Below, piece after piece: positions 1-9,187 of a DNA stretch of 64,000 nucleotides (position 1 is its first letter; every line of letters begins with the position of its first letter). Under the pieces are notes generated by a model, which saw only the letters and a list, made by a program, of their open reading frames with translations, ran no database searches and was not told the origin of the DNA. A program made the translations under genes and the position numbers. Location: NCBI GenBank assembly GCA_026967495.1, contig CP114060.1, forward strand, positions 1,674,001 through 1,738,000, given 5' to 3'. The stretch is from Rouxiella badensis. GTDB lineage: Bacteria; Pseudomonadota; Gammaproteobacteria; Enterobacterales; Enterobacteriaceae.

Positions 1-1
1 T

Positions 2-250
2 GAACTGCGCGTGATTGACAGCCAGATGGTGGCGCAGAAGAACGCCGCGGACTCTGCCAAGGAGTCTGCGCGGGTGACCTACAATCAGTATCAGGCGGGG
101 ATGATCGATTATCTTGACGTTGCCACTACGGAAAACACCAGCCTGACGCAGCAGCAAAGCGTTCTGTCGTTGCTCAGTACGCAGATGGTCACCAGCGTGA
201 AACTCATCGCCGCGCTAGGCGGTGGATGGCAAGCCCCGGACGAGAAATAA
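2..250 (+). CDS. Outer-membrane efflux factor, C-terminal fragment (5' end outside window)
   Basis: Only the last 82 codons lie in the window. The fragment has the helical repeat typical of TolC/OprM-type outer-membrane factors (YNQYQAGMIDYLDVATTENT, close to the family pattern RYxxGxxxYLxVL) and ends in ALGGGWQAPDEK, the usual NodT/OprM-family terminus. The protein would be the outer-membrane exit duct of a tripartite exporter. It converges tail-to-tail on a second, complete outer-membrane factor gene of the same family, with a strong shared terminator between them, so two related efflux systems probably abut here. Its operon partners lie to the left and cannot be seen. Confidence 0.85.
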   Translation, partial: ELRVIDSQMVAQKNAADSAKESARVTYNQYQAGMIDYLDVATTENTSLTQQQSVLSLLSTQMVTSVKLIAALGGGWQAPDEK

Positions 251-300
251 TCCCGATAAAAAACGCCCGCCGAGGCTGGCGTTTAGCGCTCAGGGGAAAT

Positions 301-337
301 AAAAAAGGCCGCAACGTTATCCGTTGCGGCCTTTTTT
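301..337. terminator. Bidirectional intrinsic terminator
   Basis: A perfect 16-bp inverted repeat (AAAAAAGGCCGCAACG / CGTTGCGGCCTTTTTT) with a 5-nt loop. The A-run on one side and T-run on the other let it work in both directions, ending both convergent outer-membrane factor genes. Confidence 0.9.
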
Positions 338-363
338 ACAGGCTTAACAGCCAAGTGGAAGGA

Positions 364-1777
364 TTATTTCTTCCAACCGCCGCCCAGTGCCTTGAACAGC
401 GTGATGTCGGAGTTCAACTGAGCCAGCTTGACCGAAATCAGCGTCTGCTGCGCTGCGTACAGGGAACGCTGTGCAACCAGCACGCTCAGGTAGTTGTCTA
501 CGCCGCCTTTGAAGCGCTGCTGCGACAGGTCGTAGTTGCGCTGGTTGGCGTCGGTAGCCTGTTGAACAGATTTCAACTGGTTGCTGTAGGTTGCCTGACC
601 TGCCAGACCGTCAGAAACCTCTTTGAAGGCCGTCTGAATCGCTTTCTCATAGTTAGCGATCTCGATTTTCTTCTCGGTTTTTGCGATATCCAGGTTCGCG
701 CTGTTCACGCCGCCGTCAAAGATAGGAATACTGATTGACGGGCCGAATGACCAAGCGCCTGTGCCGCCCCTGAACAGATTGCTCAGGCTTCCGCTCTCGG
801 TACCGGCAGAACCGGTCAGAGAGATGCGCGGGAAGAAGGCGGCACGTGCTGCACCGATGTTGGCGTTAGCCGCTTTCAGCGTATGCTCGGCTGCGATGAT
901 GTCCGGACGACGCGTCAACAAGTCTGAAGGCAGACCTGCTGGCGTTTGCGGGAAGTTCCAGTTGTCTTTCAGGCTAGCATTTTGCAGCAGGTTGACTGGG
1001 ATCTCGGTACCGACCAGCAGAGTCAGGGCGTTTACGTCCTGACGAACCTGACGGGTGTACTGGGCGATATCAGCCTGTGCACTGCGTACGGTGGTTTCTG
1101 CCTGCGCCAGGTCCTGCGAGTTACTCACGCCCTGATCGAAGCTACGCTTGGTCAGGTTGTAAGAATCGGTCTGGCTTTTGGCCGTATCGATAGCCAGCTT
1201 CAGCAAGTCGTTATCCGCCGCCAGGCTCAGATAGCCTTCTGCCACTTCCGACACCAGCGTGATTTGCGTTGCACGCTGAGTCGCTGCCGTAGCCAGGTAG
1301 GTCTCGAGACCCTGGTCACGCAGGCTGCGTACGCGGCCAAACAGGTCGAGCCTCGTAGGCGCTGACGCCCACGCCCGCCGAGTAATCACGGTAGGTTACC
1401 GGACCGGTAGACTGCGTTGAGTATAGGCCGCCCGGCAGGTGCGTTGCGGTTTCACCGCCCGTTGCATCCAGCGTCGGCAGCAGGGCTGCACGGTCAATCT
1501 GGAAGGTTGCACGCGCCGTTTCAACGTTTAATGCCGCGACCCGAAGGTCGCGGTTGTTTGCCAGAGCTAAAGTAATCACCTGCTTCATATCAGGCTGATT
1601 AAAGAACTGACTCCAGCCGATATCCTGTACCTTCCCAGCGTCAACGCCTTTGCTGGTCGTCCAGTCACTGGCAACCGGCAACGCCGGTCGCTCGTACTTG
1701 GGCTCCATGGTACAGCCGGCTAATATAGTCAGTGTCAGCGCCGAGAAGAGGGGCAGCGCAAAACGTGGTTTATTCAT
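364..1777 (-). CDS. OprM/NodT-type outer-membrane efflux lipoprotein (one-base frameshift in this sequence)
   Basis: Third gene of an RND efflux operon; it should form the trimeric outer-membrane duct for the pump encoded upstream. The N-terminus is a lipoprotein signal ending in the lipobox LAGC, followed by TMEPKYERPALPVASDW, typical of OprM-like proteins. The C-terminal half has the second outer-membrane-efflux repeat and ends in ALGGGWKK. The reading frame breaks near 1348-1354: the minus strand reads TACGAGGCTCGACC where TACGAGCTCGACC continues the family sequence AYELDLFGRVRSL. Removing one base gives a normal protein of about 470 residues. The start overlaps the pump gene stop by 8 nt (ATGAATAA), indicating translational coupling. 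I take the frameshift to be a sequence artefact (see findings). Confidence 0.9.
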
Positions 1778-4700
1778 GGTTCGAAACCTCAGTATCTAAA
1801 AGCGGCTTATCTTGTTTTTTTGACTTACGGGTAAATAGGTTGACCACGACCACGTAGAACATAGGAACAAAGAAAATCGCCAGGAATGTTGCTGTTATCA
1901 TCCCACCGACTACCGCAGTACCGATTGAGTGCTGGCTACCAGAACCTGCGCCATGCGAAATGGTCAGCGGTATTACACCCAGGATAAACGCCATCGAGGT
2001 CATAATAATTGGCCTGATACGCAGTTTAGCTGCTTCGATTGCTGCTTCGGTGATCGACCTTCCCTCTTTTTCGTGTAGCTCCTTGGCAAACTCAACAATA
2101 AGTATGGCGTTTTTAGCCGCCAGACCCACCGTCGTCAATAGGCCTACCTGGAAGAAGACGTCGTTGGACAATCCACGGAGTAGTACTGCACCGATAGTAC
2201 CCAGTATACCCAATGGGACCACTAGGATGACAGAGAATGGAATTGACCAACTCTCATATAGTGCTGCCAGACACAAGAACACCACGATAATTGACAGTGT
2301 ATACAGGGCAGGGGTTTGAGAACCTGCCGCCTGTTCTTCGTATGACAAACCGTGCCATGCAATCTTGAAGCCTGGTGGCAGTTTTTTGGCAATATCGAGC
2401 ACCGCCTGAGTTGCATCACCCGAGCTGTAACCCGGTGCTGGTGAACCCAGGATCTCTACGGAGGAGACGCCGTTGAAGCGTTCGAAACGAGGAGAGCCGT
2501 ATACCCATTTGCCTTTACCAAAGGCTGACCATGGCACCATCTGACCCGCGCTGTTGCGGAAGTACCATTTGTTCAGATCTTCAGGCGTGACGCGCGAAGC
2601 TGAACGACCCTGCATGTACACTTTCTTAACGCGGTCATTGAACATGAACTGGTTAATGTAGGTTGAACCCCACACCGCAGACAGCGTGGCGTTGATGTCG
2701 CTCAGGCTCAGGCCAAGCGCCTGTGCACGTTCGTCATCAATTTCCAGCTGGTACTGAGGTTCATCTTCCATGCCGTTAGGACGTGTCGCCATCAGGCGTT
2801 TGTCTTGTGAAGCCATGCCAAGGAACTGGTTACGTGCGGCCATCAATGCTGCGTGACCCTGCGCGTTGGTATCTTCGAGATAGAAGTCGAAACCGGTGGC
2901 GTTACCCAACTCCAGAACGGCTGGCGGCACGAAGGCGAACACCTTGGCGTCTTTCAGCGTAGCGAAGTGAGCCATCGCGCGGTTGGCAATCGACTGCACG
3001 CTGTTTTGCGTACCCGGTCGGTCATCCCAGCTCTTCAGAGAAACGAAGCCGATACCGACGTTCTGACCACGACCGGCGAAGCTGAAGCCGTTGGCGGTAA
3101 ACACGGAAACGATGTTGGCTTTCTCGTTCTTCTGGAAGTAATCACGCACGTCGTCCAACACCGCCTGAGTACGTTCGGCAGAGGCGTTGGCTGGCAACGT
3201 CGCCTGTACGAACAGGATGCCCTGGTCTTCGTCCGGCAGGAAGGTCGTTGGAACGCGAGTAAACATGTAACCCATCACCACAACGATAACCAGATAAATA
3301 CACATGAACAGGCGACGACGGGAAATAACGCCCGCAACGCTTGAGGTGTATTTAGCCGCGCCTTTATCAAAGTTACGGTTAAACCAGCCGGCAAAACCGG
3401 TGGTTTTATGGTCTTCAGAACCTTGTTTAATAATGGTGGCACACAGCGCCGGAGTAAAGATAAGCGCCATCAGTACCGACAGGGCCATCGCCGAAACGAT
3501 AGTTATCGAGAACTGACGATAGATAATACCGGTTGAACCCGCGAAGAAGGCCATCGGGATCAATACGGCAGACAGCACCAGGGCAATACCGAACAGCGCG
3601 CCTTGAATCTGCGACATCGACTTGATGGTCGCTTCCTTCGGCGGCAGTTTTTCCTCATGCATGATACGTTCGACGTTCTCGACCACCACGATGGCGTCAT
3701 CCACCAACAGGCCGATGGCGAGTACCATCCCGAACATCGTCAGGGTGTTTATCGAGAAGCCAAATGCATTAAGCAGACCGAAAGTACCCAACAGAACAAC
3801 GGGCACAACCAACGTGGTTACCAGCGTTGCGCGCAGGTTTTGCAGGAACAGCAACATCACGAAGAAGACCAGGATGATCGCTTCAATCAGGGTTTTCACC
3901 ACTTCATGAATCGATGCACTCACCACCGGTGAGGTCTGGTATGGATACACAACTTCTACGCCTTGCGGCAGTGATGACTTCAGGTTGTCGATCGTCGCTT
4001 TAACCGCGTTAGCGGTATCCAGCACGTTTGCACCGGTTGCCAGACGCAGGGCAATACCTGTCGCCGGGCTGCCGTTGTAAGCCCCCGCAATCGAGTAGCT
4101 TTCAGGGCCGAGATCAATGTTAGCAATGTCTTTCAGGCGAACCTGAGAGCCGTCCGCATTCACTTTCAGCAGCACGTTTTGGAACTGTTTAACGCTGGTA
4201 AAACGAGTTTTACCGATGATGGTGGCGTTAAGTTTTGAATCTTTAATCGTTGGCAGACCGCCGAGTGAACCCGAAGAAACCTGAACGTTCTGTGCAGAAA
4301 TCGCGGTAGTCACATCGCTTGGAACCAGCGAGTACTTATACATCTTGGCCGGATCCAGCCAGATACGCATCGCGTATTCTGAGCCGAATACCTGGAAGTC
4401 ACCCACGCCTTTAGTACGAACGATAGGGTCTTCCAGCTTGGTCACCAACAGGTTACCCAGGTCGGAGTTGCTCATCTTGCCGTCGGTAGACGCCAGACCG
4501 ACAACCAGCATGAAGTTCTGCTGATATTTGGCAACGCGGATACCCTGGTCGACCACTTCGCTAGGAAGCTGGGATTCGGCCAGTGAAACCTTGTTCTGAA
4601 CCTGAACCTGCGCGATGTCCGGATCGGTACCCTGATCGAAGGTCACGATGATGGTGGCACTACCGTCGCTGGCACTTTGCGATTCGATGTAGCGCAGGCC

Positions 4701-4919
4701 ATCAAGACCATTCAGCTGTTGTTCGATAACCTGAACCACAGTGTTCTGGGTCGTCTCTGCGGAGGCACCTGGATAGGTTACGGCAACAGAGATGGCTGGC
4801 GGCGCAATGTTTGGGTACTGGTTAACAGGCAATTTCATTATCGATAGCGCACCGGCTATCATAATGACAATCGCGACCACCCAGGCAAATATCGGGCGGT
4901 TAATAAAGAAAGTAGACAT
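1770..4919 (-). CDS. RND multidrug efflux permease, AcrB/MexB (HAE1) type
   Basis: Inner-membrane proton-driven pump of 1049 residues, the normal AcrB length, with no frame break. It begins MSTFFINRPIFAWVVAIVIM as HAE1 pumps do. The proton-relay residues are present: the Asp pair in GLLVDDAIVVVENVER (TM4) and the Lys in VGLAAKNAILIVEFAKE (TM10). Two large periplasmic loops and the R/T-P-x-x-F-L-P-D-E-D-Q-G segment after TM7 are also visible. It sits between its adaptor gene (11-nt gap) and its outer-membrane factor (8-nt overlap), so all three parts are made together. No AcrR-type repressor is adjacent. The substrate range cannot be inferred. It is more MexB/SdeB-like in operon structure (own outer-membrane factor) than E. 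coli acrAB. Confidence 0.95.
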   Translation of the reverse strand: MSTFFINRPIFAWVVAIVIMIAGALSIMKLPVNQYPNIAPPAISVAVTYPGASAETTQNTVVQVIEQQLNGLDGLRYIESQSASDGSATIIVTFDQGTDPDIAQVQVQNKVSLAESQLPSEVVDQGIRVAKYQQNFMLVVGLASTDGKMSNSDLGNLLVTKLEDPIVRTKGVGDFQVFGSEYAMRIWLDPAKMYKYSLVPSDVTTAISAQNVQVSSGSLGGLPTIKDSKLNATIIGKTRFTSVKQFQNVLLKVNADGSQVRLKDIANIDLGPESYSIAGAYNGSPATGIALRLATGANVLDTANAVKATIDNLKSSLPQGVEVVYPYQTSPVVSASIHEVVKTLIEAIILVFFVMLLFLQNLRATLVTTLVVPVVLLGTFGLLNAFGFSINTLTMFGMVLAIGLLVDDAIVVVENVERIMHEEKLPPKEATIKSMSQIQGALFGIALVLSAVLIPMAFFAGSTGIIYRQFSITIVSAMALSVLMALIFTPALCATIIKQGSEDHKTTGFAGWFNRNFDKGAAKYTSSVAGVISRRRLFMCIYLVIVVVMGYMFTRVPTTFLPDEDQGILFVQATLPANASAERTQAVLDDVRDYFQKNEKANIVSVFTANGFSFAGRGQNVGIGFVSLKSWDDRPGTQNSVQSIANRAMAHFATLKDAKVFAFVPPAVLELGNATGFDFYLEDTNAQGHAALMAARNQFLGMASQDKRLMATRPNGMEDEPQYQLEIDDERAQALGLSLSDINATLSAVWGSTYINQFMFNDRVKKVYMQGRSASRVTPEDLNKWYFRNSAGQMVPWSAFGKGKWVYGSPRFERFNGVSSVEILGSPAPGYSSGDATQAVLDIAKKLPPGFKIAWHGLSYEEQAAGSQTPALYTLSIIVVFLCLAALYESWSIPFSVILVVPLGILGTIGAVLLRGLSNDVFFQVGLLTTVGLAAKNAILIVEFAKELHEKEGRSITEAAIEAAKLRIRPIIMTSMAFILGVIPLTISHGAGSGSQHSIGTAVVGGMITATFLAIFFVPMFYVVVVNLFTRKSKKQDKPLLDTEVSNHE

Positions 4920-4929
4920 CTGTGTTCCT

Positions 4930-6063
4930 CTATTGCGCGGATGGGTCAGTCATTGACAGATTTGCGTCCACTTTAGGTTCGGCGGCCTTGCGTTCGCTGC
5001 CGTTAACTTTGGCTCCTGGGCGAACGTTTTGCAGTCCGTCAGTGATGACTTTATCGCCTGCACTCAAGCCTGAAGTGACCAACCAGTTACCAGACATCAT
5101 TGGACCTGTGGTGATGTCACGCTCTTCAACGGTGTTATTTGCGTTAACAATGTAGACGTAAGGCTTGCCTTTGTTGTTGTGCATAATAGCTTCCTGAGGC
5201 GCCAGAATACCGTTCTGGTCAACCGCCTGACTCAGCGTTGCGTGAACAAACATTCCCGGCAGCAGGACATCATCCGGGTTAGGGAATGACGCACGCAGCG
5301 TAACGGAACCTGTTCCTTCGTCCACGGTGACTTCGGAGAATTCCAGTTTACCTGGCAGGCTGTATTGGCTACCGTCTTCAAGAGTCAGCTGAACTTTGGC
5401 CGCGTTAGCACCGGCTGACGCCAGTTTGCCTTCCGCGAGGGCGCGACGCAGGTTAAGCAAATTGATAGAAGATTCACTCACGTCAACATAGATTGGGTTC
5501 AACTGGCTGATTGTCGCCAGATCGGTCGTCTGACCGCTGGTTACCAGTGCACCTTCGGTAACCGAAGAACGACCGATGTGACCGGTAATTGGCGCATAAA
5601 CCTTGGTGTATTGCAGGTTAACGCGTGCGGTCTCGAGATCGGCAGCGGCTTCGCCGGTGGCGGCGACAGCATCGTCATAAACCTGACGGCTGACGGCGTT
5701 GGAAGAGACCAGACCTTTGTAGCGGGATGAGGTCGCAGCAGCGCTTTTATAAGTCGCAAGCGCTTTATCATATGCGGCCTGATAAGTTGCAGGGTCAATC
5801 TGATAAAGCTGTTGACCGGCTTTGACTTCGCTACCTTCAACAAAGGTACGCTTCAGGATGACGCCGCTGACCTGAGGGCGAACTTCGGCGGTTTTCACTG
5901 CATCGGTTCTACCAGGCAGACTGGTTGTCAAGGTAACGGGTTTTGATTGTAGGGTGACATATTCAACAGCAGGAGCTGGAGCAGCGGCTTGCGGGGCCGA
6001 ACTTGACCCGTCACAAGCGGAAAGCAGTAGCACAGTACTGACAGAAAGAACCTTCAGGCGCAT
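4930..6063 (-). CDS. RND efflux periplasmic adaptor lipoprotein, AcrA/MexA type
   Basis: Membrane-fusion protein that bridges pump and duct. I place the start at 6063, not at the longer in-frame extension to 6117, because the lipoprotein signal begins there (MRLKVLSVSTVLLLSAC, lipobox LSAC) and a purine-rich site (AAGAGAG) precedes it. The mature part shows the standard order: first lipoyl half (PGRTDAVKTAEVRPQVSG), coiled-coil hairpin (about residues 100-170), second lipoyl half (VYAPITGHIGRSSVTEGALV), then the beta-barrel domain. The length of 377 residues matches AcrA-family adaptors. It is the first gene of the operon; a palindrome lies 24 bp upstream of the start. Confidence 0.95.
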   Translation of the reverse strand: MRLKVLSVSTVLLLSACDGSSSAPQAAAPAPAVEYVTLQSKPVTLTTSLPGRTDAVKTAEVRPQVSGVILKRTFVEGSEVKAGQQLYQIDPATYQAAYDKALATYKSAAATSSRYKGLVSSNAVSRQVYDDAVAATGEAAADLETARVNLQYTKVYAPITGHIGRSSVTEGALVTSGQTTDLATISQLNPIYVDVSESSINLLNLRRALAEGKLASAGANAAKVQLTLEDGSQYSLPGKLEFSEVTVDEGTGSVTLRASFPNPDDVLLPGMFVHATLSQAVDQNGILAPQEAIMHNNKGKPYVYIVNANNTVEERDITTGPMMSGNWLVTSGLSAGDKVITDGLQNVRPGAKVNGSERKAAEPKVDANLSMTDPSAQ

Positions 6064-6086
6064 AGAATTCACTCTCTTAGGGGGGT

Positions 6087-6104
6087 TGAGAACAATCATT
6101 CTCA
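6087..6104. promoter_or_regulatory. Palindrome upstream of the efflux operon, probable regulator site
   Basis: TGAGAACAATCATTCTCA is a 7-4-7 inverted repeat with one mismatch, flanked outside by a G-run and a C-run that can also pair (about 6081-6115). It lies just upstream of the adaptor start, where a repressor would block the efflux operon. It loosely resembles a Fur or TetR-family operator; the cognate regulator is not identifiable. Confidence 0.4.
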
Positions 6105-6347
6105 ATAAGTCCCCCACTATACGAGAGGAGACCCATTCACTCTGTAAGCATTTGGTTGTTAGATATTGCTAAATGTTTCAAAAATTCATGACTATAAAAG
6201 TCAAACGCATCAGTGACTTTTGTGTACAAAGGCGTCTTTTTGGGTTTAAAAACTAATAGTTGGCTAGTAGTAACATTGTAAACTGCTTGGGTGGTACTTC
6301 ACGGAAGGAAATTCTGTTTTAAAAAATTTGCACATATTCAAAAAAGT

Positions 6348-6361
6348 ATGATCTTGATCAA
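6348..6361 (+). promoter_or_regulatory. FNR-type box
   Basis: ATGATCTTGATCAA matches the FNR consensus TTGAT-N4-ATCAA at all but the first base. It lies 40-50 bp upstream of a stretch that ends in an intrinsic terminator (6508-6534), the arrangement of a class II FNR-activated promoter. The box could alternatively act on the distant PTS gene. Confidence 0.5.
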
Positions 6362-6401
6362 AGTGAGACATACTTTTTAACAGTGACTTTACTCTAAATC
6401 T

Positions 6402-6534
6402 CTGCGGATATCAGATGAATGCCGTTAACGTAGCAGGCGAGAGCGAGCAGTTCTCACATTTGCATTGTTGCAGCCGAGGGTTTAAACCCGGTATATCGCA
6501 ACCCAACGCCCACTGTCCGATGTGGGCTTTTTTT
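6402..6534 (+). ncRNA. Candidate FNR-controlled small RNA
   Basis: No convincing coding gene lies between 6064 and 6726. This interval runs from a plausible start about 47 bp after the FNR-type box to a clear intrinsic terminator: GCCCAC, 8-nt loop, GTGGGC, then seven T (6508-6534). The 5' part (GATGAATGCCGTTAACG) and the terminator context (AACGCCCACTG...GTGGGC) recall the E. coli FnrS sRNA (GGTGAATGCAACG... and ACGCCGAC...GTCGGC), but the match is partial and judged from memory. The transcription start is uncertain, so the 5' end could shift by about 10 nt. An alternative is a terminated leader of unknown role. Confidence 0.4.
6508..6534 (+). terminator. Intrinsic terminator
   Basis: Stem GCCCAC/GTGGGC with loop TGTCCGAT and a run of seven T. 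It faces right, upstream of the PTS gene and with no coding gene before it, so it must end a non-coding transcript or a leader. Confidence 0.75.
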
Positions 6535-6649
6535 CGTCCCAATTTCGAACAAAATCTCATTGTCATAATCCTGATAACACTAGAGCTACATTGTAGCCTC
6601 ATTTCGATTTGTTAACAAACTGTGATCTTATTCATAGTCCTGAACGCTT

Positions 6650-6667
6650 TGTCTATACAGCTATACA
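6650..6667. promoter_or_regulatory. Probable GntR (HutC-type) operator of the PTS gene
   Basis: Contains GTCTATAC, fitting the HutC-subfamily half-site rule GT-x-TA-x-AC, followed directly by AGCTATACA. The second element is shared with the palindrome in front of the GntR gene at 10865 (GAGCTATACAAT). It lies 60-77 bp upstream of the PTS start, within the likely promoter. Confidence 0.5.
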
Positions 6668-6726
6668 TTATCCGCCTTTACTCAAGGTTGAGTGTTTTTT
6701 GAACTCTGCCATTGAGGGAAAAGCAG

Positions 6727-8376
6727 ATGATAAATCTGGGAAGCAAAATTCATGATTTAGGCAAGGCGCTAATGACGCCTATCTCCGTTATTGCTGCGGC
6801 GGGTATCTTTCTTGGGCTGGCTTCGGCATTACAAAACCCGAACGTGACGGGAGATACCTTCACCCATGTCAGGATGCTACAACTGGTCATCGGCTTCATT
6901 CGACAGGTTTCCAGTGCGCTGTTTGCAAACCTGCCGGTGTTTTTTGCCGTCGCCACCGCGATGGGACTCGCCAATGCAGAGAAGGCGACCGCCGCCTTTT
7001 CCGCAGTGATCGGTTTCATCGGCATGCACGTCGGCATTAACTACAGCCTGTTAGCGCAAAATATTACCCCTGAAACGACCCGCGTCGCATACCTTACCGC
7101 ACAGGGTATGCCCAACAGCCAGGCGCTTATCTATGCGTCTGAATTCACCAACATGCTCGGCATCTTCACCTACAACATGAGCGTGCTCGGTGGGGTGCTG
7201 GTCGGGCTTATCACTATGTTCCTGCACAACCGTTTCTACACCATCGTATTGCCCACCGCGGTGGCCTTTTTCGGCGGAAGGCGTTTTGTGCCGATCGTGA
7301 CCATTGTCGTTTTGCCGGTGGTCGGTGTGCTGGTGTCGCTGGTATGGCCATCTATTGCTCTTGGGATTCAGTGGGTCGGTGAGCTGATTGGCCGCACGGG
7401 CGAGGTGGGGACCTTTATCTATGCCACCTCGGAGCGTCTGCTTATTCCAACCGGTCTGCATCATATTATCAATGAAACGGTTCGCTTCACTCCGCTTGGC
7501 GGCGTCGCCACCGTCGATAATCAAAGCGTGGTCGGCGCGCTGAATATTTTTAATGCCTCCCTGTCTCACCCGGGGGCCGTTAGCGATGAAGTGACACGTC
7601 AGGCAACACGCTTCCTGGCGCAGGGTAAAATCCCGGTGATGATGTTTGGTTTGCCCGCCGCCGCGCTTGCCATGTACCAATGCGCCAAGCCTGAGCATAA
7701 GGCGCGCGTCAAAGCCCTGATGTTGGCGGGGGCGTTGGCCTCTTTCACTACCGGTATCACCGAGCCGCTGGAGTTTTGCTTTATCTTCGTCTCACCGGTG
7801 CTTTATTTGCTGCACGCAGTGTTGACCGGGATTTCTTTTGTGCTGATGCAACTGCTGCAAGTGATGATCGGTAATGTGCAGGGTGGGGCGATCGACTGGG
7901 TGATTTTCGGCATCCTCGGTGGCACAAAAACCCACTGGTGGTATCCGCTTATTCTGGGACTTTTCTACGCGCCGCTTTATTACTTCTCGTTCCGTTGGGT
8001 CATTACCCGCATGCAGGTCAAGACGCCGGGCCGTGAGGATGAAAGTGAGGATATGCCATCGTCATCGGTGCCTTCCACCGCTACCGCGCAGACCGGCAGC
8101 GAGAAAACCACTAACATCATCAAGGGCCTCGGCGGGGAAGGCAACATCGACAGCGTCGATTGCTGCTTTACGCGACTGAGAGTGAAAGTCAAAGATATGT
8201 CGCAGGTGGTGGATAAAACGCTAATGACCACTGGCGCGATGGGCGTTAAGCGCGTGACGCAAAACGACGTGCACGTTATTTATGGTCCACAGGTCGAAAA
8301 AATTGCCAATGATGTGAAGATCGAGTCTCGCGAGTTAATTGTTTCGTTAATTAAGTTTAATATAAACCGCTCATAA
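6727..8376 (+). CDS. PTS permease EIICB, glucose/maltose (alpha-glucoside) type
   Basis: Phosphotransferase permease of 549 residues that takes up and phosphorylates a sugar in the inner membrane. The start at 6727 (MINLGSKIHDLGKALMTPIS) follows GAGGGAAAAGCAG; an upstream in-frame codon at 6712 lacks a site. Residues 1 to about 420 form the EIIC channel with about ten membrane segments and the loop LIPTGLHHIIN typical of the glucose superfamily. After a Ser/Pro/Ala-rich linker comes the EIIB domain (about 465-545) with the phosphoryl-accepting Cys in DSVDCCFTRLRVKVKD. No EIIA is attached, so it must use Crr or another EIIA. The sugar is not readable; MalX/AglA-like alpha-glucosides are the best guess. 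A GntR operator lies upstream. Confidence 0.9.
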   Translation: MINLGSKIHDLGKALMTPISVIAAAGIFLGLASALQNPNVTGDTFTHVRMLQLVIGFIRQVSSALFANLPVFFAVATAMGLANAEKATAAFSAVIGFIGMHVGINYSLLAQNITPETTRVAYLTAQGMPNSQALIYASEFTNMLGIFTYNMSVLGGVLVGLITMFLHNRFYTIVLPTAVAFFGGRRFVPIVTIVVLPVVGVLVSLVWPSIALGIQWVGELIGRTGEVGTFIYATSERLLIPTGLHHIINETVRFTPLGGVATVDNQSVVGALNIFNASLSHPGAVSDEVTRQATRFLAQGKIPVMMFGLPAAALAMYQCAKPEHKARVKALMLAGALASFTTGITEPLEFCFIFVSPVLYLLHAVLTGISFVLMQLLQVMIGNVQGGAIDWVIFGILGGTKTHWWYPLILGLFYAPLYYFSFRWVITRMQVKTPGREDESEDMPSSSVPSTATAQTGSEKTTNIIKGLGGEGNIDSVDCCFTRLRVKVKDMSQVVDKTLMTTGAMGVKRVTQNDVHVIYGPQVEKIANDVKIESRELIVSLIKFNINRS

Positions 8377-8397
8377 ATTAGCTTGAGCGGTTTTTTT
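8365..8397 (+). terminator. Intrinsic terminator overlapping the PTS stop codon
   Basis: AACCGCTCA / TGAGCGGTT stem with a 10-nt loop containing the stop codon, followed by a T-run. It separates the PTS gene from the unknown genes downstream. Confidence 0.9.
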
Positions 8398-8460
8398 GTT
8401 TTTAGGTAGTGGTAGTCGGAGTAATATTGGGAAACTCAATGGAAATATAAAGGACGTATT

Positions 8461-9069
8461 ATGCAAGCCAGAGGAATTAGTGTTGCGATACGCAACATTA
8501 TCAAGGAGTGCACGCCGAGAAAAAACATCAGTAAAAATTGTGGATTAATAATTAGTAATTTAACTCATTCCAGCAAGTGTATTTCGTCAAATATTAAGAC
8601 CTTGCAAAATAATTTCTTGCCAATATTTCATGATAATGAAAAGGTTTTCCAGCAGCTGCGCGAAAAGTTTCAAAACCTCAATCCCGCTGTCCGAACTCAG
8701 GGAACTGATGCAGAGAAGCTGTCGGTAAATACCTTGAGGCCTGTGCTGATGATGGGGATTTTCGGTATAGCGTATAGGCGGTCGCTTTCTGAGGATAATA
8801 AAGTCAACTGGACCAAACCCGTCTTTACGCCTCGTCAGCTTGAGGAGAGCATTGTGCACCGACAGCCGATGCCTCGCTTCAAAATTTACGACGAAACAAT
8901 GTTTAACGCCAGGCTTGATAGCCGTAAAGCCGCAGAGTCTGGTGAAAATGACGGCCAACGGTCAATTATTCTAAAAAGGGGCCATGTCGCTGAACGGGTG
9001 AAAATTTTTTCTGATCTCTCTCAGCCCGTGACGGCAGCCATGAAAGATAATGCGCAAGCGGGCAAGTAA
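8461..9069 (+). CDS. Unrecognised 202-residue protein
   Basis: I do not recognise this protein. It has a good ribosome site (AAAGGACGTATT before ATG) and no frame break. The N-terminal 60 residues are Asn/Ile/Lys/Cys-rich and coded by AT-rich DNA; the rest is basic and hydrophilic, with one short hydrophobic stretch (LMMGIFGIAY, about residue 97). No signal peptide or membrane anchor is evident. Near the C-terminus is RGHVAERVKIFSDL, which resembles GRMASLVNFYNSL in the next gene. Both genes share nearly the same leader (AAGG-A/GA-Y-GTATTATG). Orphan genes of this kind with an AT-rich 5' end are often horizontally acquired; an effector-like role is only a guess. Confidence 0.55.
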   Translation: MQARGISVAIRNIIKECTPRKNISKNCGLIISNLTHSSKCISSNIKTLQNNFLPIFHDNEKVFQQLREKFQNLNPAVRTQGTDAEKLSVNTLRPVLMMGIFGIAYRRSLSEDNKVNWTKPVFTPRQLEESIVHRQPMPRFKIYDETMFNARLDSRKAAESGENDGQRSIILKRGHVAERVKIFSDLSQPVTAAMKDNAQAGK

Positions 9070-9187
9070 TTCAAGATTCCCCTCGGCATATTTTCACCTT
9101 TCGTTGATTATCATACCCTGAAATCTAGGTTAGAATTATTTCAGGTTGTTGCTAATATCTGCTCGCCTAAATTTTAAGGGATGTATT

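Noticed and set aside
6415..6615. Short open frame of 66 codons in the gap before the PTS gene
   Set aside because: It runs through the intrinsic terminator, has no ribosome site and no recognisable protein features; a non-coding RNA fits better.
7051..7698. Long minus-strand open frame opposite the PTS gene
   Set aside because: It is antisense to a well-conserved EIIC coding region, has no ribosome site, and its composition (His/Arg/Gln-rich) is that of a shadow frame.
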